A DNA stretch of 64,000 nt. Source: Paramarasmius palmivorus. Its lineage: Eukaryota; Basidiomycota; Agaricomycetes; Agaricales; Marasmiaceae. The position numbers were made by a program, and so were the translations under genes. The stretch spans positions 496,001 through 560,000 of the forward strand of contig JAYKXP010000018.1 of NCBI GenBank assembly GCA_037176845.1, read 5' to 3'. The notes beneath the pieces were generated by a model. That model saw only the letters and a list, made by a program, of their open reading frames with translations, was not told the origin of the DNA and ran no database searches. Every line of letters begins with the position of its first letter. Positions within the stretch are counted from its first letter, which is position 1. Shown here piece after piece: positions 1-13,144 of this stretch.

Positions 1-476
1 TCTTCGTTTCTGTACACGAAACGCGTCAAAAAAGGTGAACCCTTCAAGCGGCAAAGCACGAACGTTTGTGAAAGTAGACATTCCGGTACCTAAAGAAGAA
101 ACTTCAGTCTCAGGTCGAGCGTCCAAGGTCATAATGTTACTTACACTCGCCGTGGCGCGAGGCAGAGATAGGTCAGTTGCCATGCTGCCTGCTCAAAGTC
201 CTGTAGAAGGCCGAACTGATCAGCAACGAAGCCACGACAAATGTTACAGCCCGGATATGCAAGAAAGTGATATAACACGTCTCTTCCTTCTCCACATTCT
301 CCCTCGGCTGATGTCGTGTTGACAGCACTCACCATTTGCTTGAAGCGATGTAATCGTCGGAAAACTAGCGGTATCCGCTGTGAGATTGATTGAGATTGAA
401 CCCTTGGACCTATTCCATTTGCGTAAGAGTTGGGTTGAGAGAGCGGACGAGAATACGAGGGCAATGGCGAATCCAT
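1..476 (-). CDS. UNC-50/Gmh1 family Golgi membrane protein, 5' part, cut by window edge
   Basis: Minus-strand gene with its ATG at 474-476; the rest lies beyond base 1. Exon 1 (333-476) encodes about 48 residues ending in FRRLHRFKQM. Exon 2 (145-200) begins DFEQAAWQLTYLCLAPRR. Exon 3 (64-89) gives VYRNVYFHK. Exon 4 starts at base 9 and continues QTK. All introns are GT-AG and the frame holds throughout. Spliced, the segment DFEQAAWQ..YLCLAP.RVYRNVYFHKQTK is the hallmark opening of UNC-50 proteins. These are multi-pass inner nuclear/Golgi membrane proteins; yeast Gmh1 interacts with Arf-GEFs. The membrane segments are not in the window. A reading that runs past the intron at 201-332 gives a false continuous frame. 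Confidence 0.8.
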
Positions 477-2609
477 GTGAGAGTCGTGAAGCAGAGATTG
501 AGAATTGCTGAATAAGCAGCGCGAGGCATCTCATTGGGCGTTTGGTTGAACTTCAACACTACGACCATCTCTCAAGCTCACTGTAATGGCTGTTTTGCTG
601 TCTCTAGGTCGATTTACTTTCCGAGAATTCATTCAAGCTTGAAGACATTGTATATACGTGGCAGCTACTAGGAAAGATCCGAAGGTAAGGTAGGTTTCAA
701 CAACTTCTGTAAAGAAACAAAGATATCGATAATTCATCATGCTAGGTGCTGTTGTTATATATGCATAGCGACTACAGGTGCTTGAGCGTGTCTGTACAGT
801 GTCCATATGACATCGTACCCGCCCGGGGCATAGCGACTCGAATGCATCTCCACATGTCTTCCCGCACAACACTGGTCCACATAACCCGTTCGATGATCGA
901 TAGTGCTAAACAATGGTTCTATGGAATAGACGGGCTGGCGTATCAGGGTGAGTAGTAACTTTCTCGCATCCCGCGGGTCCATAGAAATGATTAATGAGGA
1001 CTGAATCTGATGCTTCTCCAAGCTTTTACTTTCACAAAAAGATCCGAGTTTATGCCAATTCCTCCTTTCTCAGTCTGGGCGCCGTCAATGCCAGCCTTCT
1101 GAAATCACGTCGAATCATTTCTAACGTGAAGCCGTGCGCGCGCGAGAATAGGCGAGAATGTTGGACTTGAAAAGGCTATCTTCTACCGGTGGAAGGTGCG
1201 AGCAAAGGCACAACTTTTCAATTCAAACCAAGGTCTCATACCTTCACAGGTTTTGTTCCTTACTATGCCATCCGCTGAATCGTGGACTCGCTCAGTGATC
1301 GGCACATCAATGCATATGCATCATACCCTGATCATGCCCCATATACAGGCTGTCAACGACTCGGCTCTACGGGTTGCGCTCTACATACGGAAAATGTTGA
1401 GAACTGTTGCCAGTTGGTTCTGATTTCGAACGGTATCTTCTACAGCAGGGTATGTACTCCCAGCTATGCGGAACTTTTACAGTATGTTATCCGGTTGCTG
1501 ACCACGAGTACCATGAACTTTGAACAGAAAGCTCAGAAGGCGCATCAATGATGTTCAATAGCTTGGACCACTACTCAATTCATTTTCCTGATCAAGACCA
1601 AGACGCAAGCGATACATAGTGAACCTGAGAAGCTCCGAGAAGCTGAGCTAGAGCATTGTGACGGTACAACGTTACGAAGCGATGGGGAGAAAATAGAACG
1701 GTCTTATTCCTTCATATCTGGGGTACTGTATGGTACTTCTTTCTCACCTACTCCGTTGTTCAATTCAAGTTAATTTTATCCAAAAAGAAGGTACCTTGTC
1801 TCGATATTGTAAGTTATCTCTGGTCTTCTATGCTCTGCCACTTGAACCGACCCTCTCCGACTCTCTGCCTGCAATGAAGTGTGGCTATCAATACGCCAAA
1901 TGGGTCAGCTGCGATAACCGGGACATTTGCACCTTCAGGCTTCAGCATCATTTTTATCGTTACCCCGCTCGATCAGGGGTATCCTCTCAGGTAGACCGGC
2001 AGCAGGCTGGGATGTCTCGCCGGGGATGAAGGTGAGCATTCTCTTGCTCATGCTTCCTTTGGTTGTATCAAATATCGACCAGGTCCACTTATTAGCTACG
2101 ATGAACGGGAACGAAAGACATTTCCCATAATTCAGTCTCAGGGTCAAAGTGACCACGCAGGGCCGTCGGTATTAAATTTTAAAAAGTACGGGATCCGGGG
2201 CGCTTCCGGGCCTATCTTCTCATGGTGACTCATCAACGTGTGCCTTTGAGTAGCGCCGAGCGGTCGTGAAGGGCCTTAGGCAACACGTTGGCGTTGCTAG
2301 TTAGTGGCGGAACTTGGGTCCGTCGTCGTGTGCCCTTATGCCCCTTCATCCCACCCGTCACCATCTCCCTTAAGACACCTGCGAGCTAGTCAAGCTGTAA
2401 GAACTTTCATTTCCTCCCAAAACTCTGTTCGTTCTAACGTTGGATTGCAAGGCAAGAAGATTTAGGCCTTTAGGCTTCGACTTCGATCACGTGTCGCCAT
2501 CAATTCTGCAAATTTTTTAATTTTTCACCGCTTCTCCCGGCGACTTCACGCGTTCCAGCTGTGAGGTTCTCGCGTCCTCGCATCTGGTTCTTGATACAGT
2601 AACAGCCGA
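477..2609. other. Gene-free stretch, about 2.1 kb
   Basis: Only short, unrelated open frames are present and none resembles a known protein. The last 450 bases are presumably the promoter and 5' UTR of the gene starting at 2610. I see no tRNA, repeat or transposon ends here. Confidence 0.5.
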
Positions 2610-5600
2610 ATGCTGTCCGCGACGAAACCAGATAATGCACACCGCACAAGACAAAATTCAGCTTCCTCCACGCAGCAATCCTCACCGACAGAACACACTA
2701 CCCACCGAATTCCCCGAAAGCAGCCATCATACAATCAGGCTTCTCTCCCAATTGGTCCAGGAAGCTCCTATTCGACACTTTCATCTCGAGACAGGGAGCG
2801 CTCGCCGTCTCATACATCCTTGAAAAAGCTCCCATACGATGATATGAAACGACTACTCTCGAAACCAGCCACAGTTTCTGGCTACACTAGCGGAGGAGCT
2901 ACCAGTGCCAGCGACTCGGAAGGCTACTCTTCCCGCCAACCAGCGTTCAAATACCGATCGACCTCGGACGCTGCTGCCTCTAAGCATGCTTCGAATTGGG
3001 TCGCTCCTTGGGAAACCGAACCTGTTGGTAATAGCAACGAGCCCACGTCTACTGCCAGACGCAAGACGTCGCAACCAGAAATATTGGTTTCTCCAAAAGG
3101 GTTGGGGCTTCTAAGTCGCTCGCCATCATTGGTCAGGAAACTCAAAACCGATGAGTCGGATGGAGAGGACATGGGAAAGGGCAAAGAGAAAGAGAAGAAA
3201 CCTCGAAATGTATTGCGTCGGAAGCCATCTAACTCTACCAACCGCCCTGGATCCCGTCCCACGTCACCTTCGTCACCTCCGAATGTTTCACCCTTCTTTT
3301 CGTCGCCCATGACGACTTCTCCTTCACCTTACAACACGTCGTTGTCGGTTCCACTATCAGCCACGACTGCCACTTTATCTCCTCTTACGTTCTCACACTC
3401 TCAAGCCACCACATTACGACCTCCAGAGCCTAGATCACGGGGCAATTCCCCATCTCCCTCACGAGGAGCATCATCCCGTAGCTCTTCTAGGTCGGGGCAC
3501 AGTCCTATTCCCTTGAAGTCTCCTTTGCGCCAGGGAAAAGCCGGGGATAACTCTCCAGCACGATCTCCAGTGCTCACGCCTGCTGAAGAGGTTATGTTGG
3601 CATACCAAAGACAATCCGAAAGGCAGAAAGCGATAGAGAGGAGCTTCGAGGAGGCTGAACGGAAAGCTGAACTCAAAGCCGAAGAAGAGCGGAGAAAGAG
3701 TGACGAGAGGCGACGCCAAAAGGCCTTACGAGACGCAGAGATTCAGAAAGGCAAAGACGAGATGAGGATGAGAAGAGGCGACTCTCAGGATGCGTCTCAT
3801 GCCAGGCTCCCGTCTCGAAAACCTAGCCATGATCCCGAAAAGGTTGAATCAGAAGTAGCTCGACGACCTAAAGAGTTACCCGTTAGGAAGGGCACCCGAG
3901 AGGAGTCACCTCCGCCGACCCCGTATTACACCGTCTTTGGCTCATCCTCCGGTAAGGTGGTAGCTGTGGGTGACCCTGGCGACTCCGACTTGGAATTTAC
4001 ATGGTCGTCGAATTTGGGACAGAACTTTGCATCGGGACTAGGAGCAGGTCTAGGTGTTGGCAGTGGCGGAAACGAGAAGGAGAGTGATCGGGCAACTAAT
4101 GAAAAATGGGAACGTCGAGCGACTGTAACAGCTGGCAAACTCAAGTCATCAAAGGATGGGTTTGGCAGGTCGTTGAGTCGCAAGATGAGTACCAAATTCG
4201 GCCGAAGAGAGGAGATTACCTCCATAGGGACTATCACTACAGAAACTCATGAGGTCGAGGTCCGGGGCAGACCGAGCCTGCAGGAGAGGCGAAAACGCAG
4301 TTTGGCATTGTCTCCCCCTCCTGGTGCTGACCCCTCGTATGCTGGGCTTCGACTATCAATCGATCGACCTCCTGCAATGAGGAGCCCCAAAGCCAACTTT
4401 TCACCTTCAGTGATGAGTCCGCAGACTGTTGAAACTAACCTGCCAGGCCCTCATTCAGGTTCTTATCCAGTCCGTTTTTGATATGGGTTGCTTTCTGACC
4501 AGCCTGATTATATAGCTTCGCAGTCTAGCTCTGGTCCAAGTTCAGGTTACAGCCCAAGTCCATCGAGTGCTGGGACCTCTGGTGGCAAGATCAAGCTCTG
4601 GAACTTGATGAAGCGCATCTCCACCGGAGGCTTGCGTGACAAATATCATGACCCGTCCAGAAGCTGTTCCCCTTCCTCTGCCGATAGTCCTAAACCTCCT
4701 CCAGTTCCTGCACTACCCAAAGAGTTTACTGCAGCGAAGCTCTCCTCTCCACATGATAATGCAGGCACAGCTAATAGCATTGGGAGTATGGAGACGTCTC
4801 ACTCTTCCAAGTCTCTCCGTACTCAAAGATCCTTGACAAACATTGCTAGGCCTCGAACGGCGTCGGGTGGGCCGCGGGGCGCCCCAGGTGTCACAACCGC
4901 TGCCAACTCCTCAACGACTAGCGTTACCGGAAGTGCATCAGTCAGGCCTAGCACAGCGACCCGCTCTTCTTCTCCCTTTTCTTCCTCGGAGGCTGCTTCA
5001 TCGAAATATTTCAACCCGCCTCGAAGTGCAAGAAGTTCCACGAGCTCATACGGTGAAGAAATTCCTCCACTTCCGCCGTCTACAACATCCTCTACAACCA
5101 AACCTCATCAAGCAAAATCCCAAATGATCCAACAACATATCATTTCGCCTAGCGAACTGTCCCAACTGCAGTTGGATTTCGAAAAGGAACGAGACGCCCA
5201 AGATCGAAAGGCCAGACCTTCCGTCTCTACGATGGGCACCTTGTCCACCTTCGATTCTCCGTTACACGGTTGGTCCACTGATGTGTCCCATCCATTCAAA
5301 ATGGTACCATCAGAAGATTTCACTATCATTCGTACACCTGCCGAAGAAAAACCGGGATTCTCACTCCCTGTTCCACCTTCTCAACGCAGAGAGAAAGACG
5401 CTCGTGTACATGCCATGAGTGAAGACCTTCGTTCAAGCTCACCAAGCATACCCCAGTTCTCCACTAGTGGCGCAATAAACGCATGGTCGAAGAAGAGCGA
5501 CTCACAAAATCGGACACGGTCATCGAGTATGACCAGTTCGCCTAGTCCTCGACCGAGTACCTCACCAGCACCTCCTTTACCCACGCGAAGCCCTCGGAGG

Positions 5601-5999
5601 CCCAGTTTGGCCAAGAGCCCGTCCACAGCACCCGTCCCCGAGGCTTCGCGTCCGCATACCTCTCATTTTGCCACTCCTTCCTCGCCTGCAATTCTTCCCC
5701 CTATCACTCGGCCAACGCTGGATGACCTGATTATTCCGGGTCGCAAGTCGACATCAGCTCTACCAAGCCGGTCAGTTTCTGCCGGAACCAGTCGCCCTAA
5801 TCGAGCTACCATGATATTCCGCGAACTTCCCAAGCACTCGTTCACTGAGCCTTTGACTGAGAAGCAGAAGGCTGATAAGTGGGATGCTCTACTGCAGAAG
5901 AGTGCTCAGGCAGGAGGGACATTGCATTTGAGTGGGAATGATACGGACCGACTTGAATCCGATGAACTCAGGTTCTCGATAGCGGATGACAGCGACTGA
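2610..5999 (+). CDS. Large Ser/Pro-rich low-complexity protein, unknown function
   Basis: Two in-frame blocks are separated by a stop at 4479-4481. They join if an intron at 4459-4515 (57 bp, CTGAC branch-like site, TATAG end) is removed, giving about 1,110 residues. An alternative 54 bp intron at 4470-4523 also keeps the frame. The protein is mostly Ser/Pro/Arg-rich and probably disordered. A charged, probably coiled-coil stretch near residues 330-395 is rich in E, R and K (AERKAELKAEEERRKS). Two ordered-looking islands stand out: PPTPYYTVFGSSSGKVVAVG before the intron, and KWDALLQKSAQAGGTLHLSG near the C-terminus. Many S/T-P sites suggest phosphorylation, perhaps of a cytoskeletal or polarity scaffold; that is inference only. 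I do not recognise a family. Confidence 0.7.
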
Positions 6000-6682
6000 A
6001 AATTTTGAACATGTTATAGGTACCGGTTACCACCACAACGTAAATCGTACATATCGTTTTACTCCACGCTCTTTCCATCACCATTTTCTCCCGTTTATCT
6101 TCTTGCATACATCTGCAGTGTTGTCGTGTCACTGTTTTTTCATTCACTTGCATCTGTACCTGTTCACCGTTTTGAGCCAATTGCACCATTTGTATAATTA
6201 GACAAGATAACCCTGATAGATATACCCTCGTTGTATAGCAATCGCCTTTTAATAATTCCAGTTGAAGTTGAAGTAAGATTTCAACTCAGGTTTGTTGTAG
6301 ACTCGAACCACTCGCTGGAGTGGAGCTTTGAAGATAGTCGTTCAAAGCCTACTGCGCCGGTGAAACTGCCCCCATTATCGTGCAAAATGTCCAAGCTTCA
6401 AAGCTTCAAATCTCATGATCAGTCTGGGTTTGTTGTACGTCACGGTGGCTGTGCATGTACTCCATTCAACCTCGTGACACGAACAGCTTTCTTCGTTCTC
6501 ACTGCTCAGCGGCTCATTCATCGGTCACTCAGTTCTGGGCTACCACTCGGCTAGGCGCCACGTTCGGACGTCCTTGTGCATTTTAGGTACGGAAACTTTC
6601 AACAGGCATCTACCAAATCGGTCGATTCAAAAAGCAGTGCTAATTTCATCTGTAGGCTGGTTTCTGGAGGACCGCTTCGAAG
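6000..6682. other. Intergenic region, 3' flank and upstream region of the membrane-protein cluster
   Basis: No supported gene. The short open frame at 6231-6554 has no recognisable features. The region presumably holds the 3' UTR of the upstream gene and the promoter of the next. Confidence 0.4.
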
Positions 6683-8529
6683 ATGAGGAGCAATCATAAG
6701 AAAGGCCGCAGTCCTCCGCCTCCATACTCTAAAACACAAGCGCAAGGCCACAATTCCTATCAGGCGTCATCTTCTTATGGTTCCTTTCCCCAACAAACAG
6801 TATCCAGCGGCCAAAACTTCTCCACACCTTCACAGTACACCCCCCTCCTATATCAAAAAAAATCCTACTCTCTATACTACATCGCCTCTTTTTGTCTTTT
6901 CTTCACCTTCATTATAGTTCCCATTTCGACATTAATCATTTGGAGAGGTGTGGCGCCCGTTGCTGAAAAGCCCGTTGCTAAAGAGCCCGTGCATTGGATC
7001 GATGTAAATCCTTTCGCAAATTGCTCCCAGATTGGCGTTCGCAAATACACTGGAGTCCTATCGCTTATGCCTGAAGGATTCCATCCATTTACCTCGTGCT
7101 CTTCCATCCCAGTCTTCATCCATGGTCGTCTTATCAAATCACCTCTTTCATGCCATTCCGAAGCATTTCAGCGCGAAGAGCCTGCGACAGACGAGGACGG
7201 GAATCAAATAACTCGTAATGTAACCAGGACTATTACCAGAGCAGAGTGGATGGTTGACTTTGATGAAGTCGACTGCATCCCCCGCTGGGACGAGAATCCT
7301 GGTCAACCAATCCCTATACCAGATGACTCCTGCCATGACTACGGGGTACGAGTTTATCATTCGTACATGACAGCTTCTCGTGTTCCTTCAGGTCTCGATC
7401 CTCTGGAGGCCTGTCGGAAGACGCCTGCTGTCATTGACGGTGTACAGCTCTATCCAGACCGTTGCGAAGAACGGTTTGCTGATGGTGGTGAACCAATCAT
7501 GTATGCACGATTTCTAGCGAAGGAAGCGCGGAACTGTGGCGGAACTCCTGGCAAACAGTGCCTCTGCACCCCAAGCTGGGATGCAGAGCCAGTTCCGGAG
7601 CAGTTTTGCCATGATTATGCAACCCGAATATATACCGCATCTATCTCCCAGCTACCTCCAGACATTGATCCTGTTTCAGCTTGTCAGAAAACACGGATCG
7701 TGATCCTTGGCAGACAGTTTTATCCGTATCAGTGCTCGATGGATGTCAATGGAAGTGAAGGTTCTACCATACACCCTGTCGTTCGCGCGCAGTTCATGGT
7801 TACTGATGAACCAAGTTGCAAGGCCGTCTGGTCCAGACCAGTTAAAGATGATACATGTACAGAATATGGGATCAAGCGTTATACGTCGTTTCTGGAGAAG
7901 ATCCCGTCTGGACTTGACGGCATGGAAATGTGTTGGATAATGTCGCAGGTGTTTTCCGGAGAGGAGAAGAAACCAAATTTGTGCCAAAAGGTTGCGCTTC
8001 CTGATGGCTCCGAGAAGATTGTGGCAAGTTGGATGATCAGCCGAGATGTACCAGAATGTTATACGCATTTGCAGGATCTCGAAAGGAAGGCGAGTATACT
8101 GTGATCGCTGCTGTAATTGATACGCACAGCTAATCATGGTTTGACCTGCAGGATTGTGTTCACACCGCATTTCGAGTGAGTGGCATCGCGCCTTCTTGAT
8201 ATTGACTATAACTTTCTACAGCGCATCGAGGGGCAAGTGACTGACATCGGGGAACAGGAGGATTGGTATCGCATGTGTATGAATTCATGATACTTCTACG
8301 AGTATACTGGTCTAAACTGTTTGATAAACGTTTTACGATAGGTACCACGACGCCTTTACTCTGGTCGGACCGTAGGCAATACCTTCCCGTCGGTTGCGAG
8401 AAGAGGAGGGTGCGTATTGTGCTTCGTATATATCTCAGGATCTAGGCTGATATTCAACTTCGTGAGCAGAGCTGGTTCATCCAGTATACGTTCGCTCTGT
8501 ATGACGTTCTTGATTCTTCGTGTGTATAA
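6683..8529 (+). CDS. PY-tail membrane protein with four Cys-rich ectodomain modules (paralogue 1)
   Basis: Five-exon model, 537 residues: 6683-8089, 8152-8175, 8222-8276, 8342-8409 and 8470-8529. The N-terminal ~60 residues are cytosolic in character and carry SPPPPYS, a possible WW-binding PY motif. A hydrophobic segment near residues 61-90 is the likely single membrane anchor. The ectodomain has four modules with the pattern C..YG.R.Y....P.GLD....C......I......P..C, ending in a Cys and a Trp. The tail spliced from small exons ends DVLDSSCV, as in the paralogues. The first intron starts GC (8090), a GC-AG intron placed where the other three copies use GT. Without that splice the frame stops after KASIL. 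The family is unknown to me; an adhesion or receptor role is only a guess. Confidence 0.75.
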
Positions 8530-8956
8530 CATTGACCTATAACTGTTATGACTTCTTTCTTTACTCTGAATGTTGTCCTGTTTGTTTTGTTTGTACTTTT
8601 TTTGTGAACCTGTGTTCTCGATGCTTTCGATATATGTACGACTTGGTGCAAACACAGTCAGTAATGAGATACCAATTATAATTTCTCCCCCAGTTGCTAT
8701 CATCGCCAAATATAAGTACTTTATCCTCTCGAGGGATATCAAAAGCTTCGTTTGTAGTCGGTGGCTGTGCATGGTCTGTGCGCAAGTCCGAGTCACTGGC
8801 CCGGAATACAAACTTTACTTAATTTCGACTTTCACTTCTCACTCGCGAGGTTCGACGCTTGAAGGCCTTGTGTTTATCAAGTATACGTTCTTACACATAG
8901 TGCGCTATTGTCTGCTGTCGTATCAGTTTCAGTTCACTGACCAAATCCTTTTAGAG
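8530..8956. other. Intergenic region between paralogues 1 and 2
   Basis: The open frame of paralogue 2 extends upstream through this stretch. The paralogue-supported start is the ATG at 8957 (MRGDLSGSG), so I treat this as promoter and 5' UTR. Confidence 0.4.
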
Positions 8957-10533
8957 ATGAGAGGCGATCTTAGCGGGTCTGGTCGTCGCAACAACCAGAG
9001 CCCGCCTCCACCCTACTCTGAGGCACAAGGTCGTACTTCTCAACCGACATCGACTCGGACTTATGGCTTTTTCTCTGACGAAGCGGCCTTTACTACCCGC
9101 CTCAACTTCTCCCCTGTACCCTCAATACCAATTACAGTGACACAGAACACCCCTCTACTCCGTCGCGAAAGACAGCCATCCACCCGCTCCATGACTCGCA
9201 TCGTGGTGTTCATTCTTATCTTATTCGTAGTTTTTCCCATCCCGCTATATTACATCTGGAGATGGGCCTCGGGTACCTTTGGACACCCTACTATACACTG
9301 GACCAATGTGCATCCTGCTCAGAACTGTTCACGAATTGGCACACGCGAATACAACGGAGTTTTATCACACATGCCCGAGGGACACCATCCATTTCCCTCC
9401 TGCTCATCGATCCCAGTCTTCATCCACTCTCGTCTCATCAAGCAGCCAGCTTCATGCTGGTCTGAAGTCCTTCAGCGCGAAGAGCGGACAGTCGAAGACG
9501 GTAATCAGATAATTCGTAACGTAACCAGGACCATTACCAAGGCACGGTGGATGGTCGATTTTGGTGAAGCCGACTGCATCCCGAAGTGGGACGCAGAACC
9601 CCTTCCGGAACAGGATTGCAATCATGATGAGTACGGGACTCGAATATACACTGCGTTCATGTCGTTCTCGCAGATACCTCCAGGCCTCGACGCTCTACCA
9701 GCCTGTCAAAAAACTCCTGCTATGATCCTTGGCAGACAATTTTACCCGCATCAGTGCTCAGTAGCAGTTGATGGTCATGAGGGTTCTATCATCCGCCCCA
9801 TCATTCGTGCCCAGTTCATTGTCACCCACGAACCGAGCTGCCAGGCGGTCTGGTCCGAACCAAAACGAGATGAGACATGTACTGAATACGGGACTAAACG
9901 CTACACATCATTTCTGGAGAATATCCCGGCGGGACTCGATGGTATGGAACTCTGTTGGAAGAAGTCGCAGATGTTCTTTGGAGAGGAGAAAAAACCCGAT
10001 TTATGCCAAAAGGTGGCGTTACCAGACGGGACAGAGAAGATTGTAGCAAGTTGGTTGATTAGTCGCAATGTCCCGGAATGCTACACACATTTGAAGGATG
10101 TTCAAAGCAAGGTTAGTAGATAATGCCTTTCCTTCGTAATGGAACGCAACTAATTACGTTCGAAGGGGTGTGTTCACGCTGCAATTCGGGTAAGTGACCT
10201 CATGTCCTTTGCATGCGAGTTTTGTCAACAAAGATCCAAAGCGCATCGAGGGGAAAGTGATGGGAATCGGGGAACATGAAGATTGGCACCGCATGTGTAT
10301 GATTCTATGATACATGCTGCTGAGACTCCTATTTTGATGATCATTTGAAAACAGGTATCACAACACCTTTGAGTTGGTCGGACGGCAGGAAATACCTTCC
10401 TGTAAGCTGCGAGCAAAGGGTCCGTAGCCTTCTTGTGTTTTCTTACCATGCTACTCAATCCCTTAAACAGAACTGGTATGCCGAGTATACGGCTCTCTAC
10501 GACGTTCTTGATTCCGCTTGTGTGCAATCATAG
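8957..10533 (+). CDS. PY-tail membrane protein with three Cys-rich ectodomain modules (paralogue 2)
   Basis: Five exons, 453 residues: 8957-10111, 10166-10189, 10242-10296, 10355-10419 and 10471-10533. Same plan as paralogue 1: N-tail with SPPPPYS, one hydrophobic anchor near residues 80-100, then Cys modules beginning at the NCSRIGTREYNGVLSHMPEG segment. It lacks the second module present in paralogues 1 and 3, so it has three. The short exons encode GCVHAAIR, then the RIEG...RM segment, then CITTPLSWSDGRKYLPVSCE, and end DVLDSACVQS. The ATG at 8957 was chosen because it matches the N-tail of its relatives. Confidence 0.75.
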
Positions 10534-10951
10534 TGAACGAGACCTCCTTGTCTCTCTGTGCTCTGAATGTTGCTTTCTTTGTACTGTTCCGTCCTAAATT
10601 CATGCTCTCGATATTGCGCGTTGAATATATATGTAGATGTAGAACATGTAGCTGTAGACTAACAAACCAATATTAGCTTCGTGAAATCACCGTCACTGTG
10701 GTTGTGTGTGGTCCGTGCGCACAACTCCGAGTCGTGATGCTGACGTTAACTGTGACAGGAAAATTCTAATTCCGCTCTCTTGCTCTTTAGATCTTGGTGC
10801 ACATTGCAAGTGTCGTATACGTAGTACCAAGTTCAGACATCTTTTCAATCAGGTACTGAACCTTTCAATAAACTCGATTGATCCACTAATCCGCTAAGCA
10901 GAGTTGATTTTACTCGCCGGAACAACGTTAGAACGTACCTTCAGGGTTTCG
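10534..10951. other. Intergenic region between paralogues 2 and 3
   Basis: No supported gene. It probably holds the terminator of paralogue 2 and the promoter of paralogue 3. An in-frame ATG at 10904 could lengthen paralogue 3 by 16 residues, but the relatives favour 10952. Confidence 0.4.
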
Positions 10952-12763
10952 ATGACAAGAGACAGACGCTCACCCCCTCCATATTCTGGCTATGGCTCTT
11001 CCTATAATAGCGAAACAGTCTCCGTAGCATCCATCCCCGATCGCCAACCCTCTTCGATAGCAATTACCGCCACACAACGTGAACGTTCCCCTCTACTCCG
11101 CCGTGCAAGGCACTCGTTTAAATGGGTCCAGGGTCCTGGCACCCCGCGCCTTATACTTGTCTGCCTTTGCATCATAACTCCCATCCTGATATTCACTATT
11201 CACAAATGTGTATCGGCTCGCCCTATCCATTGGATCGATGTAAATCCCGCTGCAAATTGCTCACGTATTGGCACTCGGGAGTACACAGGCACTCTATCTC
11301 ACATGCCCGAAGGCGACCATCCCTTTACCTCTTGTACATCTATCCCGATCTCCATTAATGACCGCCTCGTTAAACCTCTTTCGTGCTGGTCTGAAGCACT
11401 TCAGCGTGAAGAGCAGGTGGTGGACAATGACGGGAAAACGATCACTCGCAACATAACGAGGACAATCACCAAAGCACGGTGGATGATCAATTTTGGGGAG
11501 GTTGACTGTGTTCCGACCTGGGATGAGACGCCTTCTGGCCAACTAAACCCCATTCTGGATGACCTGTGCCACGACTATGGTATTAGAGTTTCTCATTCGT
11601 ATATGACAGGTTCTCGTGTTCCTCCGGGTCTCGATCCTATTGATACCTGTCAAAAGACTCCTGTGGTCGTTCGTGGTATCCCTCTCTACCCAGATCAATG
11701 CATTGAACGATCCGCAAATGATCATGGCGAGTCCATTATGCATGCACGATTCCACTTAAACGAAACCCAAACCTACGGCGTATTATCCAGCAGTCAATAC
11801 TTTTGCATTCCCAGTTGGGATACGGATCCCATTCCGGATAAGGTCTGCCGTGAGTACGGGACTCGAATATACAACATTTCTATGCCAGTTTCGCGCATAG
11901 CTCCAGGCCTCGATCCTATAATAGCTTGTCAAAAGACACCCACTTCCAGGCTGCCGGGCAAGCAGCTATATCCGCATCAATGCTCAACAGAAGTTGATAG
12001 TCATGGAGATCCCATCATATGTGCCCAGTTTCTGGTCACCGACGAACCGAGCTGCCAGGCGGTCTGGTCCGAACCAAAACGAGATGAGACATGTACTAAA
12101 TATGGGACTAAACGCTTCACATCGTTTCTGGAGAATATCCCGCTTGGGCTTGATGGCATGGAACTGTGCTGGAAGAAGTCACAGACGTTTTCCGGAGAGG
12201 AGAAGAAACCTGATTTATGCCAGAAGGTGGCTTTACCGGACCGGACAGAGAAGATTGTAGCGAGTTGGTTGGTTAGTCGCGATGTACCGGAATGCTACAC
12301 AAATTTGAAGGATGTTCAGAGCAAGGTTAGTAGACAATACCTTTCCTTCGTAATGCTGGCAGAAGGCAACTACTTACGTTCGAAGGGGTGTGTTCACGCC
12401 GCAATGCGAGTAAGTGGCCTCTATTACATATTCTTGGGGAATTTCTGCTAATGAAGGCCCGAAGCGCGTCGAGGGGCGAGTGGCAGACATTGGGGAACGT
12501 GAGGATCGGCACCGCATGTGTATGATTCCAATATATATGTTGTTGAGGATTCTCTAAATGATCATTTCGAAACAGGTATCACAACGCCTTTAGGCTGGTC
12601 GGACGGCAGGAAATACCTTCCTGTAAGCTGCGAAAAAAGGACGGTGTGTATGCGTCCTTTGTTGTCTTAGTAACATGGTACTCAATTCCTTGAACAGAGC
12701 TGGTTCGGCGAGTATATGTTTGCCCTCTACGACGTTCTTGATTCCGCCTGTGTGCGAGCGTAG
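10952..12763 (+). CDS. PY-tail membrane protein with four Cys-rich ectodomain modules (paralogue 3)
   Basis: Five exons, 528 residues: 10952-12325, 12386-12409, 12465-12519, 12576-12643 and 12698-12763. The N-tail has RRSPPPYS, followed by a hydrophobic anchor near residues 65-90 and four modules with conserved C, YG, P.GLD and W positions. N-glycosylation sequons such as NCSR and NITR lie on the predicted outer side. The C-terminal exons spell GCVHAAMR, RVEG...RM, CITTPLGWSDGRKYLPVSCE and DVLDSACVRA. It is closest to paralogue 2 in its last third (FSGEEKKPDLCQKVALPD), suggesting a recent duplication. Function unknown. Confidence 0.75.
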
Positions 12764-13144
12764 TGAACGACGGGTTCTTGGTTCCTCTTTGTGCTTTGAA
12801 TGATGCTTTCGATTTGTGCTATTCCATTGTAAATCTACTATGATGCTCACAGTATCCCCCCGTTGAGTGTATATATCTGTACAACACGTAACTGCAGACA
12901 AATGAAGTCCTACTTGCTTTTTTTTTTTTTTTACCAATCCTCCGCTGATATCTGTGCCGGAGGACATCTGAAAGACAGAAATGTACGAGTTCGGACCAAC
13001 GCTTATCGGATAGAGTAAATGCATAGGTGCAGAGGTGGGCACAACAAATACAGGAAACAATACAGTGGACGATATCAAGAGAGCAAAACACAATTCAAGG
13101 AATAACAGATACAATGAAGAGACAACCACGGCGTAGTCTCATTG

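Noticed and set aside
12919..12933. Poly-T run near the end of paralogue 3
   Set aside because: A simple homopolymer between convergent genes. No retroelement structure or target duplication seen.
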